Assembly: GCA_964565705.1 (NCBI GenBank)
Contig: CAZMGD010000064.1
Location: 1-22,931, forward strand
DNA: 22,931 nt
Source of the DNA: CAZMGD01 sp964565705
GTDB taxonomy: Bacteria; Actinomycetota; Acidimicrobiia; Acidimicrobiales; Ilumatobacteraceae
Reading direction: 5' to 3'
Made by a program: the position numbers and the translations under genes. The notes under the pieces were generated by a model. The model was given only the letters and a program-made list of their open reading frames with translations, was not told the origin of the DNA and ran no database searches. Of this stretch, positions 16,249 through 22,931 are shown one piece after another. How positions within the stretch are numbered: position 1 is the first letter of the stretch; each line of letters starts with the position of its first letter.

Positions 16249-17501
16249 ACGACCTCTTGGCCTCGATCACCAAGCGGCCCGGGCTCTGGGCAGCGATCGG
16301 CGCGACGCTGATCCTGTCGATCACCCGTTTCATCACCGACAACCCCGACATCACCTCGTCGGGAACGTTCGGCGTCACCCTTCGCTATGCGATGCCGATC
16401 GCGATGTGCGGCATCGGCGGGCTGTACGCGGAGCGCAGCGGAACGATCAACATCGGCCTCGAGGGCATGATGGCCGCCGGCACGCTCTTCACCGGGTGGT
16501 GGGCCTGGCACTTCAACTGGTGGATGGGGCTGCTCGGCGGGCTGATCGGCGGGCTCATCTTCGGCCTCTTGCACGCCCTGGCCACGGTGACATTCGGCGT
16601 CAACCACATCGTGAGCGGCTTCGCGATCAACATCCTCGCCCCGGGCGTCGCCCGGTTCATGGCCGGCCAGCTCTTCGCCGACGAGCCCGGCGGGTCGATC
16701 ACCAACTCACCCGGCAACAAGAACTCTCCACCCAAGTTCACGATGCCGTTCCTCTCGGGCGGCGACCTGTTCGGCTGGAAGACGCCCGACATCCTCGGCT
16801 GGCTCGAGGACAAGCAGTGGCTGATCATCGGCGACGTTGCCGGGATGCTGAAGGGGCTCACCACGGCGGTGAGCCTCGACATCATCATCGGCATCGGGTT
16901 GATGGTGCTGGCCTGGCTCGTCATCTGGCACACGCCCTTTGGGCTACGGCTGCGGTCATGCGGCGAGAAGCCCCAGGCGCCCGACAGCCTCGGTGTGTCG
17001 GTGGCCCGCATCCGCTACGAGGCAATGGCGCTCAGCGGGGCCATGGCCGGTTTCGGCGGGGCGATCCTCGTGATGTTCGTGAACCGCTACCAGGAGGGTC
17101 AGACCGGCGGGAAGGGCTACCTCGGGCTCGCCACGCTCGTCGCCGGCAACTACACGGTGTCGGGCATCGGTGTGTTCTCCGGGTTGTTCGGCTATGCGAC
17201 GGGCATCACGTTCCGCAGCAACCCGAGCCAGCTCGTCGCCGACCTGATCCCGGCGGCGGCGATCGCGTTCGCGCTGGCGGCGGTGATCTCCCTGCTCCGT
17301 CACGCCTGGGCACCGATGTGGATCCTGTTCGCGCTGACCGCCATCGCCGTCTACGGGGCGGTGTCCGTGGATCAACCGAACAACCAGGTGCTCTACGTGT
17401 TCCCCTATGTCGTGACGCTGGTCGTCGTGGCGGTGCGCGGCGGCAACCTGCGGGCGCCGGCCGCCGACGGCATCCCGTACTTCAAGGGCCAGCAGGGTTG
17501 A
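16245..17501 (+). CDS. ABC transporter permease 2 (BPD_transp_2, nucleoside type)
   Basis: A 418-residue integral membrane protein, the second half of the importer channel. It shows the family's AERSGTINIGLEGMM segment, the HFNWWMGLLGGLIGGLIFGLL and VNHIVSGFAINILAPG segments, and the ATPase-contact loop GLRLRSCGEKPQAPDSLGVS. C-terminal spans include LVADLIPAAAIAFALAAVISLL and VVTLVVVAVRGG. It starts at GTG 16245 overlapping the previous stop (GTGA). It is longer than the YufQ-like norm of about 320 residues, mostly through an extra segment between residues 145 and 200 (GGSITNSPGNKNSPPKFT and following) and an N-terminal span. The gene ends 34 nt before the next start, with an iron box between them and no terminator. 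Confidence 0.93.
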   Translation: MNDLLASITKRPGLWAAIGATLILSITRFITDNPDITSSGTFGVTLRYAMPIAMCGIGGLYAERSGTINIGLEGMMAAGTLFTGWWAWHFNWWMGLLGGLIGGLIFGLLHALATVTFGVNHIVSGFAINILAPGVARFMAGQLFADEPGGSITNSPGNKNSPPKFTMPFLSGGDLFGWKTPDILGWLEDKQWLIIGDVAGMLKGLTTAVSLDIIIGIGLMVLAWLVIWHTPFGLRLRSCGEKPQAPDSLGVSVARIRYEAMALSGAMAGFGGAILVMFVNRYQEGQTGGKGYLGLATLVAGNYTVSGIGVFSGLFGYATGITFRSNPSQLVADLIPAAAIAFALAAVISLLRHAWAPMWILFALTAIAVYGAVSVDQPNNQVLYVFPYVVTLVVVAVRGGNLRAPAADGIPYFKGQQG

Positions 17502-17515
17502 CCCAACGTCAGATT

Positions 17516-17531
17516 GTTAGGTAAACCTAAC
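17516..17531. promoter_or_regulatory. Iron-box-like palindrome (DtxR/IdeR-type operator)
   Basis: GTTAGGTAAACCTAAC is a palindrome with 7-bp arms around AA and contains TTAGG-N4-CCTAA, the core spacing of DtxR/IdeR boxes. It is AT-rich in a very GC-rich setting and ends 4 nt before ATG 17536. Bound repressor would block the start of the SIP gene when iron is plentiful. Confidence 0.75.
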
Positions 17532-17535
17532 GTTC

Positions 17536-18642
17536 ATGACCTCGACCGATCCGATCGCCGCGCTCGCCGACATCGTCCTGCCGCACGTCAACGGCGAGCA
17601 CGCCGACTCGATGCTGTTCCTCGTCCAGGTGCTGGGTGGCCGGCCAGAAGCGACGACCGCCCAGGCCACCGGCGTCGACCGGTTCGGCATGGATCTGGCG
17701 GTCGATGACGGCGCGGTCGACGCGGTGCGGATCGAGTTCCCGGAACCCGCCGACGACCTGTTCGCGATGCAGCTCCAGGCGCTCGCACTGGTGCAGACGG
17801 CACGAACGCAGTCGGGCCGGCCCGGCTCGACGAACCTCGAACGCGAGGCGGCGTCGATGTCCGCGCTCACGACGTTCGTCACGACGGTCACCGCCGTGCG
17901 CCAGCTCACCCCGGGCGTGCGCAGGGTCACGTTCGGCGGCGGCGACCTGGCTGCGTTCACACCGATCGCGCCCGATCAGTTCCTCTACGTACTGCTGCCG
18001 CCGCCTGGTCGAGCGCAGCTGACGATCGACGCGTCGTTCACCTGGAGCGGCTACGAGGAGATGCCCGAGGAGGAGCGACCGGTCGGCGCCTACTACACGG
18101 TCCGTGCGTGGCGGCCGGAGGTCGCCGAGCTCGACATGGACTTCGTGCTGCACACCCCAAGCGGGCACGCCTGCGAGTGGGCGACGCGAGCCGAGGCCGG
18201 CGACCCGGTCGCCCTCTGGGGCCCACGCACCTCGTTCGAGCCACCGGCGGGCACCGACTGGTACCTGCTGTTCGCCGACGACACCGGCGTGCCGGCGCTG
18301 AGCGGCATCCTCGACTCGCTGCCGGCGGGCACCCGGGTGCGGGCCTTCGCCGAGGTCGCGAACGCGGCGGAGATCCAGCCGCTGCGCGACGACCCGGCGA
18401 TCGAACTGCACTGGTTCACCCGCGATGGTGCCGGCCCCGGCACGACGACCGCGCTGCTCGACGCCGCCCGCGCCCTGTCGCTGCCCGACGGCACGCCCTA
18501 CGTGTGGGGCGGCGCCGAGAGCAAGACGCTGACGGCGATCCGCAAGTACCTCCGCCGCGAGGTCGGCCTGCCCCGCCAGGCGGTCTCCCTGGTCGGCTAC
18601 TGGCGTCGCGGCGAGCTCACCGCCGACGAACTGGACGAATAG
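17536..18642 (+). CDS. DUF2470-siderophore-interacting protein fusion (iron/heme utilisation)
   Basis: A 368-residue two-domain protein. Residues 1 to about 95 look like DUF2470, related to the C-terminal part of HugZ-type heme proteins: the HVNGEHADSM block at 17-26 is the family hallmark. After a short linker, residues 110-360 form a siderophore-interacting FAD protein: VTAVRQLTPGVRRVTFGGGDL, the flavin motif YYTVRAW (186-192), GHACEWATRAEAGDPVALWGP, then the NAD(P)H-like domain YLLFADDTGVPAL, ending YVWGGAESKTL and SLVGYWRRGE. It should reduce ferric siderophore or act in heme iron release in the cytoplasm. The iron box 4 nt upstream predicts iron repression. It is placed between nucleoside-importer and salvage genes; the dispersed repeat follows its stop. 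Confidence 0.9.
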   Translation: MTSTDPIAALADIVLPHVNGEHADSMLFLVQVLGGRPEATTAQATGVDRFGMDLAVDDGAVDAVRIEFPEPADDLFAMQLQALALVQTARTQSGRPGSTNLEREAASMSALTTFVTTVTAVRQLTPGVRRVTFGGGDLAAFTPIAPDQFLYVLLPPPGRAQLTIDASFTWSGYEEMPEEERPVGAYYTVRAWRPEVAELDMDFVLHTPSGHACEWATRAEAGDPVALWGPRTSFEPPAGTDWYLLFADDTGVPALSGILDSLPAGTRVRAFAEVANAAEIQPLRDDPAIELHWFTRDGAGPGTTTALLDAARALSLPDGTPYVWGGAESKTLTAIRKYLRREVGLPRQAVSLVGYWRRGELTADELDE

Positions 18643-18644
18643 CT

Positions 18645-18701
18645 GGCTCGCTGCGCTCGCTGGCTGCGCCTGAGCACGCCAGCGCGGCTCGCTGCGCTCG
18701 C
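18645..18701 (+). repeat. Dispersed stop-adjacent repeat, copy 4 (two cores)
   Basis: GGCTCGCTGCGCTCGC at 18645-18660, 2 nt after the TAG of the SIP gene, and again at 18686-18701. GCGCCTGAGC (18666-18675) follows the first core after 5 nt. CGCTGGC (18658-18664) and GCCAGCG (18678-18684) form a 7-bp stem between the cores. Confidence 0.78.
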
Positions 18702-18753
18702 GTGAATGGCTGCGGCGCAGGTGCGCAGCGGCGTCCGTTGTGTTCGGGTGCTC

Positions 18754-18769
18754 GCTTCGCTCGCGAAGC
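18754..18769. repeat. Short inverted repeat in the repeat-rich intergenic region
   Basis: GCTTCGC/GCGAAGC, 7 bp with a 2-nt centre, inside 18643-18845. It resembles the CGCTTCGC elements near the other repeat copies and may be part of the same repeat family or a weak terminator. The rest of this intergenic stretch holds no gene that I can support. Confidence 0.45.
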
Positions 18770-18833
18770 CTCGGTGACCGCTGTCGAGGATCCGTGATGC
18801 CACCGACCGTGCTCGGCCTTTCGTGTTGACTCG

Positions 18834-18839
18834 TACGAT
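18834..18839 (+). promoter_or_regulatory. -10 element TACGAT, probable leaderless start of add
   Basis: TACGAT ends 6 nt before ATG 18846 with no ribosome binding site between. TTGAC at 18826-18830 is too close to be its -35. Confidence 0.5.
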
Positions 18840-18845
18840 GGGTCC

Positions 18846-19937
18846 ATGTCGACCGACAATTCGCTGGAGCGGGCGCCGAAGGCGTTGTTGCACGATCACC
18901 TGGACGGCGGGGTTCGGCCGACGACGGTGATCGAGCTGGCCGATGAGTACGGCTATCCCTCGTTGCCGACCACAGACGTCGACGACCTCGCCCACTGGTT
19001 CCACCGCGGGGCCAAGCGCAACGACCTGGTGCTGTACCTCGAGACCTTCGCCCACACCTGCGGCGTGATGCAGCATCGCGACGCGATCGAGCGGGTCGCC
19101 GCCGAGTGCGCCCGCGACCTCGCCGACGACGGCGTCGTGTACGCCGAGGTGCGCTTCGCGCCCGAGTTGCACACCGAGGCCGGCCTGACCCTCGACGAGG
19201 TCGTCGGCGCCGTGCTCGACGGGTTCGCCCGCGGCGCGGCCGGCACCGACTTGACGATCCGGGCGATCCTGTCGGCGATGCGCACCGCGGCGCGCAGCCT
19301 GGAGATCGCCGAGCTGGCGGTGCGGTGGCGCGACGCCGGCGTGGTCGGCTTCGACATCGCCGGCGCCGAGGCCGGCTACCCACCGACCCGTCACCTCGAC
19401 GCGTTCCAGTACGTCCAGCGCGAGAACTTCCACACCACGGTCCACGCCGGCGAGGCGTTCGGCCTGCCCTCGATCTGGGAGGCGGTGCAGTGGTGTGGGG
19501 CAGAACGCCTCGGCCACGGGGTGCGCCTCGTCGACGACATCAACGGTCCACCCGGCGCCGAGAAGCTCGGCCGGCTGGCGTCGTACGTGCGCGACCGCCG
19601 GATCCCGCTCGAGCTGTGCCCGACCTCCAACGTCAACACCGGCGTGGTGCCGACGATCGCCGATCACCCGATCGGCATGCTGCGGAGGCTGCGGTTCCGG
19701 GTCACCGTCAACACCGACAACCGGCTGATGAGCGACACGTCGATGACCAAGGAGTTCGAGCAGCTCCGCGACGCGTTCGACTGGCGGCTCGACGACTTCG
19801 AGTGGTTGACGGTCAACGCGATGAAGAGCGCGTTCAGCCCGTTCGAGGAGCGGCTGCGGATCATCAACGGCCTGATCAAGCCGCGCTACGCCCTCTTGCG
19901 GGCCGAGGCTGCGTTGGGAGCACCCTCGGGCGCGTAG
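18846..19937 (+). CDS. add: Adenosine deaminase
   Basis: A 363-residue zinc enzyme converting adenosine and deoxyadenosine to the inosine forms in purine salvage. Zinc and catalytic residues are in place: H16-x-H18 in LHDHLDGG, H200 and catalytic E203 in VHAGEAFG, H224 in LGHGVRL, and D291 in VNTDNRLMSDTSM. TDN replaces the TDD of E. coli-type enzymes, which I recall as usual in actinobacterial Add. Its length is normal. ATG 18846 follows TACGAT by 6 nt with no ribosome binding site, so the transcript is probably leaderless. upp follows 10 nt after the stop with its own -10 on top of the add stop. With the nucleoside importer upstream the supply chain is clear. Confidence 0.96.
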   Translation: MSTDNSLERAPKALLHDHLDGGVRPTTVIELADEYGYPSLPTTDVDDLAHWFHRGAKRNDLVLYLETFAHTCGVMQHRDAIERVAAECARDLADDGVVYAEVRFAPELHTEAGLTLDEVVGAVLDGFARGAAGTDLTIRAILSAMRTAARSLEIAELAVRWRDAGVVGFDIAGAEAGYPPTRHLDAFQYVQRENFHTTVHAGEAFGLPSIWEAVQWCGAERLGHGVRLVDDINGPPGAEKLGRLASYVRDRRIPLELCPTSNVNTGVVPTIADHPIGMLRRLRFRVTVNTDNRLMSDTSMTKEFEQLRDAFDWRLDDFEWLTVNAMKSAFSPFEERLRIINGLIKPRYALLRAEAALGAPSGA

Positions 19938-19940
19938 CTT
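19935..19940 (+). promoter_or_regulatory. -10 element TAGCTT, probable leaderless start of upp
   Basis: TAGCTT uses the TAG stop codon of add as its first bases and ends 7 nt before ATG 19948; no ribosome binding site is seen. Confidence 0.45.
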
Positions 19941-19947
19941 CGGCGCC

Positions 19948-20583
19948 ATGCCCGTCGAGGTCACCATCGTCGATCACCCGCTCATCGCCGACGCGCTCGT
20001 GCGCGTCCGCGATCGCGACACCCCCAACACGCTGTTCCGCCAGGAGCTGGAGCGGATCGGCAAGCTGCTGCTGGCCGACGCCACACGCCACCTGCCCACC
20101 GCCCCGATCCGGGTCACGACCCCGCTGGAGGAGACCGACGGCCGCGTGCTGGCCACCCAACCGGTGGTGATCCCGATCCTGCGCGCCGGGCTCGGCTTCG
20201 TGCACGCCGCGCAGGAGCTGATGCCCGCCGCCGATCTCGGCTTCATCGGGATGTCGCGCGACGAGTCGACGTTCCAACCCAAGCCGTACGTCAACAAGCT
20301 GCCCGAGACCCTCGCCGACCGGGTGTGCATCGTGCTCGACCCGATGCTGGCCACCGGCGGTTCGCTGGCGGCGACCTGCCGCCTCCTGCTCGACCAGGGC
20401 GCGCCGGGACCGATCATCGTCGTGTGCGTGCTCGCCGCGCCCGAGGGCATCGAGCGGCTGCGCACGGAGGGACTCGACCTGCGGATCTACACGGCGTCGG
20501 TCGACAGCCACCTCAACGACAGCGCGTTCATCGTGCCCGGACTCGGCGATGCCGGCGACCGTCAGTTCGGCATCGGCACGTGA
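19948..20583 (+). CDS. upp: Uracil phosphoribosyltransferase
   Basis: A 211-residue enzyme making UMP from uracil and PRPP. The PRPP loop is LDPMLATGGSL (130-140), the substrate flap region PVVIPILRAGLGF is at 72-84, and the C-terminal uracil-binding block NDSAFIVPGLGDAGDRQFG is intact. Its length is standard. It follows add by 10 nt and may be transcribed with it as well as from its own leaderless promoter. The strong hairpin H3 ends the unit. In mycobacteria upp also lies near add and beside pmmB, matching the order here. Confidence 0.97.
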   Translation: MPVEVTIVDHPLIADALVRVRDRDTPNTLFRQELERIGKLLLADATRHLPTAPIRVTTPLEETDGRVLATQPVVIPILRAGLGFVHAAQELMPAADLGFIGMSRDESTFQPKPYVNKLPETLADRVCIVLDPMLATGGSLAATCRLLLDQGAPGPIIVVCVLAAPEGIERLRTEGLDLRIYTASVDSHLNDSAFIVPGLGDAGDRQFGIGT

Positions 20584-20607
20584 CCGACCCGCCCACCCCC
20601 CGCTGAA

Positions 20608-20651
20608 CTCGGGAGCAGATCGGGTGCTCTGGCACCCGATCTGCTCCCGAG
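20608..20651. terminator. Long hairpin H3 between convergent upp and queF
   Basis: A perfect 20-bp stem (20608-20627 with 20632-20651) and a TCTG tetraloop, 24 nt after the upp stop and 22 nt after the queF stop on the other strand. It should terminate both genes. The loop and right arm contain CTGGCACCC, as in H1. Confidence 0.88.
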
Positions 20652-20673
20652 AACGAAGAAGTGGGCGCCGCCG

Positions 20674-21045
20674 TCAGCGCGACAGGGTGGCGATGGCTTG
20701 GAGCTCGATGCCGCCGCGGGGGTGCTGGGTCAGCGTCACGGTCACGTTGCGGGGACGAGCCGTGTGCATGATCTCGCCGGCGATCTCGGCCGCGAGCGCC
20801 TCGGCGAACACCGCTGTGTCGCGGAACCGCCACAGGTACAGCTTGAGGCTCTTGGACTCCACGCACCACTGATCGGGCGTGTACTCGATGACGACCGTCG
20901 ACAGGTCGGGCTGGGAGGTGACCGGGCACAGCGACGCCACCTCGCTGGTGCTGAACCGCACCGTGGTGACGTTGGCCGGCGCCGGGAACACCTCGACGTG
21001 ATCGATCGCGTGGCGCACGGTGGCACCGAGCACGGTCAGTTCCAT
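20674..21045 (-). CDS. queF: NADPH-dependent 7-cyano-7-deazaguanine reductase QueF
   Basis: A 123-residue enzyme of the short, unimodular QueF type, reducing preQ0 to preQ1 in queuosine biosynthesis. The nucleophilic cysteine is C40 in SLCPVTSQPD with the acid D47. The QueF signature ESKSLKLY is at 63-70, and the C-terminal HPRGGIEL block is present. The start ATG 21045 is preceded by TACGCT 6 nt away and no ribosome binding site, so a leaderless transcript is likely. The promoter is embedded in a 4 x 7-bp tandem array. No queC, queD, queE or tgt lies in the window, so other steps are encoded elsewhere or preQ0/preQ1 is salvaged. Confidence 0.95.
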   Translation of the reverse strand: MELTVLGATVRHAIDHVEVFPAPANVTTVRFSTSEVASLCPVTSQPDLSTVVIEYTPDQWCVESKSLKLYLWRFRDTAVFAEALAAEIAGEIMHTARPRNVTVTLTQHPRGGIELQAIATLSR

Positions 21046-21051
21046 GTTCCC

Positions 21052-21057
21052 AGCGTA
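21052..21057 (-). promoter_or_regulatory. -10 element TACGCT, probable leaderless start of queF
   Basis: On the minus strand TACGCT ends 6 nt before ATG 21045. It is formed by the last unit of the 7-bp array plus one flanking base; earlier units give TACGCC and lack the final T. Confidence 0.45.
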
Positions 21058-21080
21058 CGGCGTACGGCGTACGGCGTACG
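21053..21080. repeat. Four perfect tandem copies of GCGTACG in the queF promoter
   Basis: GCGTACG is repeated at 21053, 21060, 21067 and 21074. Each unit contains the palindrome CGTACG. The array spans the -10 to -35 interval of queF and stops 2 nt short of the stop codon of the next minus-strand gene. Confidence 0.9.
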
Positions 21081-21082
21081 GC

Positions 21083-21652
21083 TCAGCGCAGCGCCAGGCC
21101 GACCAGCGATCCGAACAGGATCGGGATCGCCAGCACCACGGCGATGCCGACGACGATCGCCGCGTAACCGGTCAGCGCCAGCCGGCCGGGTCTGATCGGC
21201 TCGATCACCGCGTTGGCCGAGCTGCCGATCTCCTTGAACGCCTGCAGGTTGCGGACCGACGTGAGCATCCGCATCGCGCTGCCCATCCTCGTGCCGCGGT
21301 CGGCGTTCAGCACGTTGTCGAGCTGCTTGGCGAGCGGTGCCGCGTGCTCGCGCCCGACCTGGGTGGTCGAGGCGTACCACTCGCCGATGAACTGCGGGCT
21401 GCCGAGCGTGTGCTGGAGCAGCCGCCGGTGCCACGCCAGCCGCAACGCGGCGGCGAAGCAGACGCCGACCACCACCACCCAGCAGACGATCGCTCCCGTC
21501 GAGTGGAAGAGCCACGGCGCGAGGGCGAGGGCGATCACCACCGCGGCGAGCAGCCCGGCGAGCACCGCCGGCCTGACGATCCGGGTGACGATGCGCACGA
21601 TCATCGCCAGCCGCGAGATCACCGGCTGCAGCTCGGCCGGCGGCGTCGTCAC
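21083..21652 (-). CDS. Membrane protein of unknown function
   Basis: A 189-residue protein beginning at GTG 21652, overlapping the phosphomannomutase stop (GTGA), so it is translationally coupled. Three probable membrane spans are seen: AVLAGLLAAVVIALALAPWLF, AIVCWVVVVGVCFAAALRLAW, and a C-terminal LTGYAAIVVGIAVVLAIPILFGSLVGLAL. Between spans 2 and 3 is a soluble stretch of about 80 residues (SPQFIGEWYASTTQVGREHAAPLAKQLDNV and on) with likely helices. I recognise no family. Coupling to a sugar-phosphate mutase hints at envelope polysaccharide or lipid metabolism, but this is weak. queF lies downstream after 37 bp and could receive read-through. Confidence 0.8.
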   Translation of the reverse strand: MTTPPAELQPVISRLAMIVRIVTRIVRPAVLAGLLAAVVIALALAPWLFHSTGAIVCWVVVVGVCFAAALRLAWHRRLLQHTLGSPQFIGEWYASTTQVGREHAAPLAKQLDNVLNADRGTRMGSAMRMLTSVRNLQAFKEIGSSANAVIEPIRPGRLALTGYAAIVVGIAVVLAIPILFGSLVGLALR

Positions 21653-22931
21653 ACGTCCTGCCCCGCGGCTTCGAGCGCTGCAGCGAGATCGGCCAGGAAC
21701 GGCGCCGGGTCGGCGCCGACCGCCTCGCCGTAGAGCTTGACCTTCGGCTCGGTGCCGCTCGGGCGGATCTGGGCCCGCACCGGACCATCCGGTCCGTCGA
21801 CCATCAGCCGCAGCAGGTTGGCCTCGGCGAACCACTGCACGCTCGAGACCGGCGAACCACCGAGCGCTGCGGGCGGTCTGGCCTGGAGCGCCCCGACCGT
21901 CGCGGCCGCGGCGACAGGATCCATGCGCACCGACAACTCGGACGTGACGTAGCGGCCGAAGCGGGAGGCGATGTCGTCGAGCAGATCCTCGACCGTCCCG
22001 CCGGCCGCGACCGCCGCCGCCGCGACCTCGGTCAGCACGACCGCGGCGGTGATGCCGTCCTTGTCGAGCGGTCGCCCGGCGACCAGGTAGCCCAGCGCCT
22101 GCTCGTAGCCGAGCACGAACCGCCACTCCGGATGGCTGAGCACCTCGTGGGCGATCCACTTGAACCCGGTGAACGTCTCGGCGTGATGCACCCCCGCCGC
22201 CTCGGCCATGCGGGCGAGGAGGGACGACGACACCAGGGTCGTGATGACCACCCGGTCGTCGCCCTCGGTCGAGGCGAGGAGGTGGTCGGCGAGCAGGCAG
22301 CCGATCTCGTCGCCGGTGAGCCGGCGCCATCCGCCCGCACGGATCGGGATCGCCGCACCGAGCCGGTCGGCGTCGGGGTCGTTGGCGAGGGCGATCACGG
22401 CGCCGCTCGACTCGGCCGTGGCCAGCAACAGATCCATCGCTCCCGGTTCCTCCGGGTTCGGGAACGCGACCGTCGGGAAGTCCGGGTCGGGTTGCTGCTG
22501 CTCGGCCACGACCGCCGGCTGCAGCCAACCGGCACGTTCGAACGCGCGCAGCAGCGTCTCTCCGCCGACGCCGTGCATCGCCGTGTAGGCGACGGGCACA
22601 CCCGGGAGGTCGGGGCGGCGTCGGACGTCGGGCACCGCGGCCAGGTAGGCCTCGAGCGGCGACTCGTCGAGACGCTCGATCAGCGGGTCGTCCGGTTCGG
22701 CGAGCGCGACCGTGGTGGCGTCGAACTCGTCGATCAGTGTCGAGATGTCGACGTCGGCGGGCGGCACGATCTGGGCGCCGGTGCCGAGGTACACCTTGTA
22801 GCCGTTGTCGGCAGGTGGGTTGTGGCTGGCCGTGACCATCACCCCGGCCGCGGCGCCGAGGTCGGTGATGTTCCACGCCAGCACCGGCGTCGGGAGCGGC
22901 CGCGGCAGCAACATCGCCCGCACGCCTGCGG
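21649..22931 (-). CDS. pmmB: Phosphomannomutase/phosphoglucomutase, N-terminus beyond window (partial)
   Basis: About 427 residues of an alpha-D-phosphohexomutase, interconverting hexose 1- and 6-phosphates through a phosphoserine. The active-site serine loop is TASHNPPADNGYKVY, the metal loop NDPDADRLG, the sugar-recognition region TGFKWIAHE, and the phosphate-binding loop RPSGTEPKVKLYGEAV. All four domain signatures are present except the first part of domain 1. The frame stays open to the window edge, so the start lies to the right; PmmB of mycobacteria is about 530 residues, consistent with about 100 missing. The closeness to upp and add matches mycobacterial pmmB, which is the basis for the symbol. 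It supplies mannose- or glucose-1-phosphate for envelope glycans by family. Confidence 0.92.
   Translation of the reverse strand, partial: AGVRAMLLPRPLPTPVLAWNITDLGAAAGVMVTASHNPPADNGYKVYLGTGAQIVPPADVDISTLIDEFDATTVALAEPDDPLIERLDESPLEAYLAAVPDVRRRPDLPGVPVAYTAMHGVGGETLLRAFERAGWLQPAVVAEQQQPDPDFPTVAFPNPEEPGAMDLLLATAESSGAVIALANDPDADRLGAAIPIRAGGWRRLTGDEIGCLLADHLLASTEGDDRVVITTLVSSSLLARMAEAAGVHHAETFTGFKWIAHEVLSHPEWRFVLGYEQALGYLVAGRPLDKDGITAAVVLTEVAAAAVAAGGTVEDLLDDIASRFGRYVTSELSVRMDPVAAAATVGALQARPPAALGGSPVSSVQWFAEANLLRLMVDGPDGPVRAQIRPSGTEPKVKLYGEAVGADPAPFLADLAAALEAAGQDV

Noticed and set aside
17528..17533. TAACGT as the -10 of the DUF2470-SIP gene
   Set aside because: It would put the transcription start inside the coding region, after ATG 17536, and no alternative start is present; the promoter position is left open.
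18643..18845. Remnant of an insertion sequence or a small RNA gene
   Set aside because: There is no transposase fragment or terminal inverted repeat, and the promoter-like element belongs to add. The content is the dispersed repeat plus a short hairpin.
18597..19967. A 456-codon minus-strand frame antisense to add
   Set aside because: It is a shadow of adenosine deaminase codon bias and has no recognisable motif.
21053..21080. CRISPR-like direct repeats
   Set aside because: The units are 7 bp and contiguous with no spacers; this is a simple tandem repeat.

Overview
The window is about 22.9 kb of very GC-rich DNA (roughly 70% by eye) from an actinobacterium. The support is the codon use, frequent GTG starts, 1-4 nt start/stop overlaps, several probable leaderless promoters (TANNNT 6-7 nt before the start codon), a DtxR/IdeR-like iron box, and gene sets familiar from mycobacteria (DUF501-ppx; add, upp and pmmB close together). 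A deep-branching, free-living lineage such as the Acidimicrobiia is my guess, not something the sequence proves. Two runs of exactly 100 Ns (2646-2745 and 8690-8789) mark this as a scaffolded draft or metagenome assembly. I see no phage, transposase, CRISPR, tRNA or rRNA.

Left part (1-6.9 kb). A Rieske non-heme iron oxygenase is translationally coupled to a SnoaL/NTF2-fold partner. An alpha/beta hydrolase converges on them and is cut by the first gap. Next is a secreted NlpC/P60 cell-wall hydrolase with a long leader. Divergent from it is a tightly packed run: MocA-like nucleotidyltransferase, small membrane protein, DUF501 protein, Ppx/GppA phosphatase and RimJ/L-type acetyltransferase. A small basic unknown protein converges on that run.

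Middle part (7-12.2 kb). Two crotonase-fold (enoyl-CoA hydratase-like) proteins lie here, one divergent from a Nudix hydrolase and one coupled to an unknown 209-residue protein. A siderophore-interacting FAD protein and a membrane-anchored SGNH/DUF459 hydrolase follow and converge on each other.

Right part (12.3-22.9 kb). A BMP-family lipoprotein, a double-ATPase ABC protein and two permeases form a complete nucleoside-type importer. Downstream are adenosine deaminase and uracil phosphoribosyltransferase, so uptake is followed by purine and pyrimidine salvage. Between importer and salvage genes sits a DUF2470-SIP fusion with a perfect palindromic iron box 4 nt before its start. On the other strand are a phosphomannomutase/phosphoglucomutase (cut by the window edge), a coupled small membrane protein, and queF, whose promoter contains four tandem copies of a 7-bp unit.

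Non-coding structure is the most distinctive part. A dispersed repeat with core GGCTCGCTGCGCTCGC lies directly after stop codons in sense orientation and borders both assembly gaps. Three long intergenic hairpins share the core CTGRCACCC. No complete new defence or biosynthetic system is visible. The best leads are the stop-adjacent repeat, the queF promoter array, and the iron-boxed DUF2470-SIP gene inside the nucleoside cluster.
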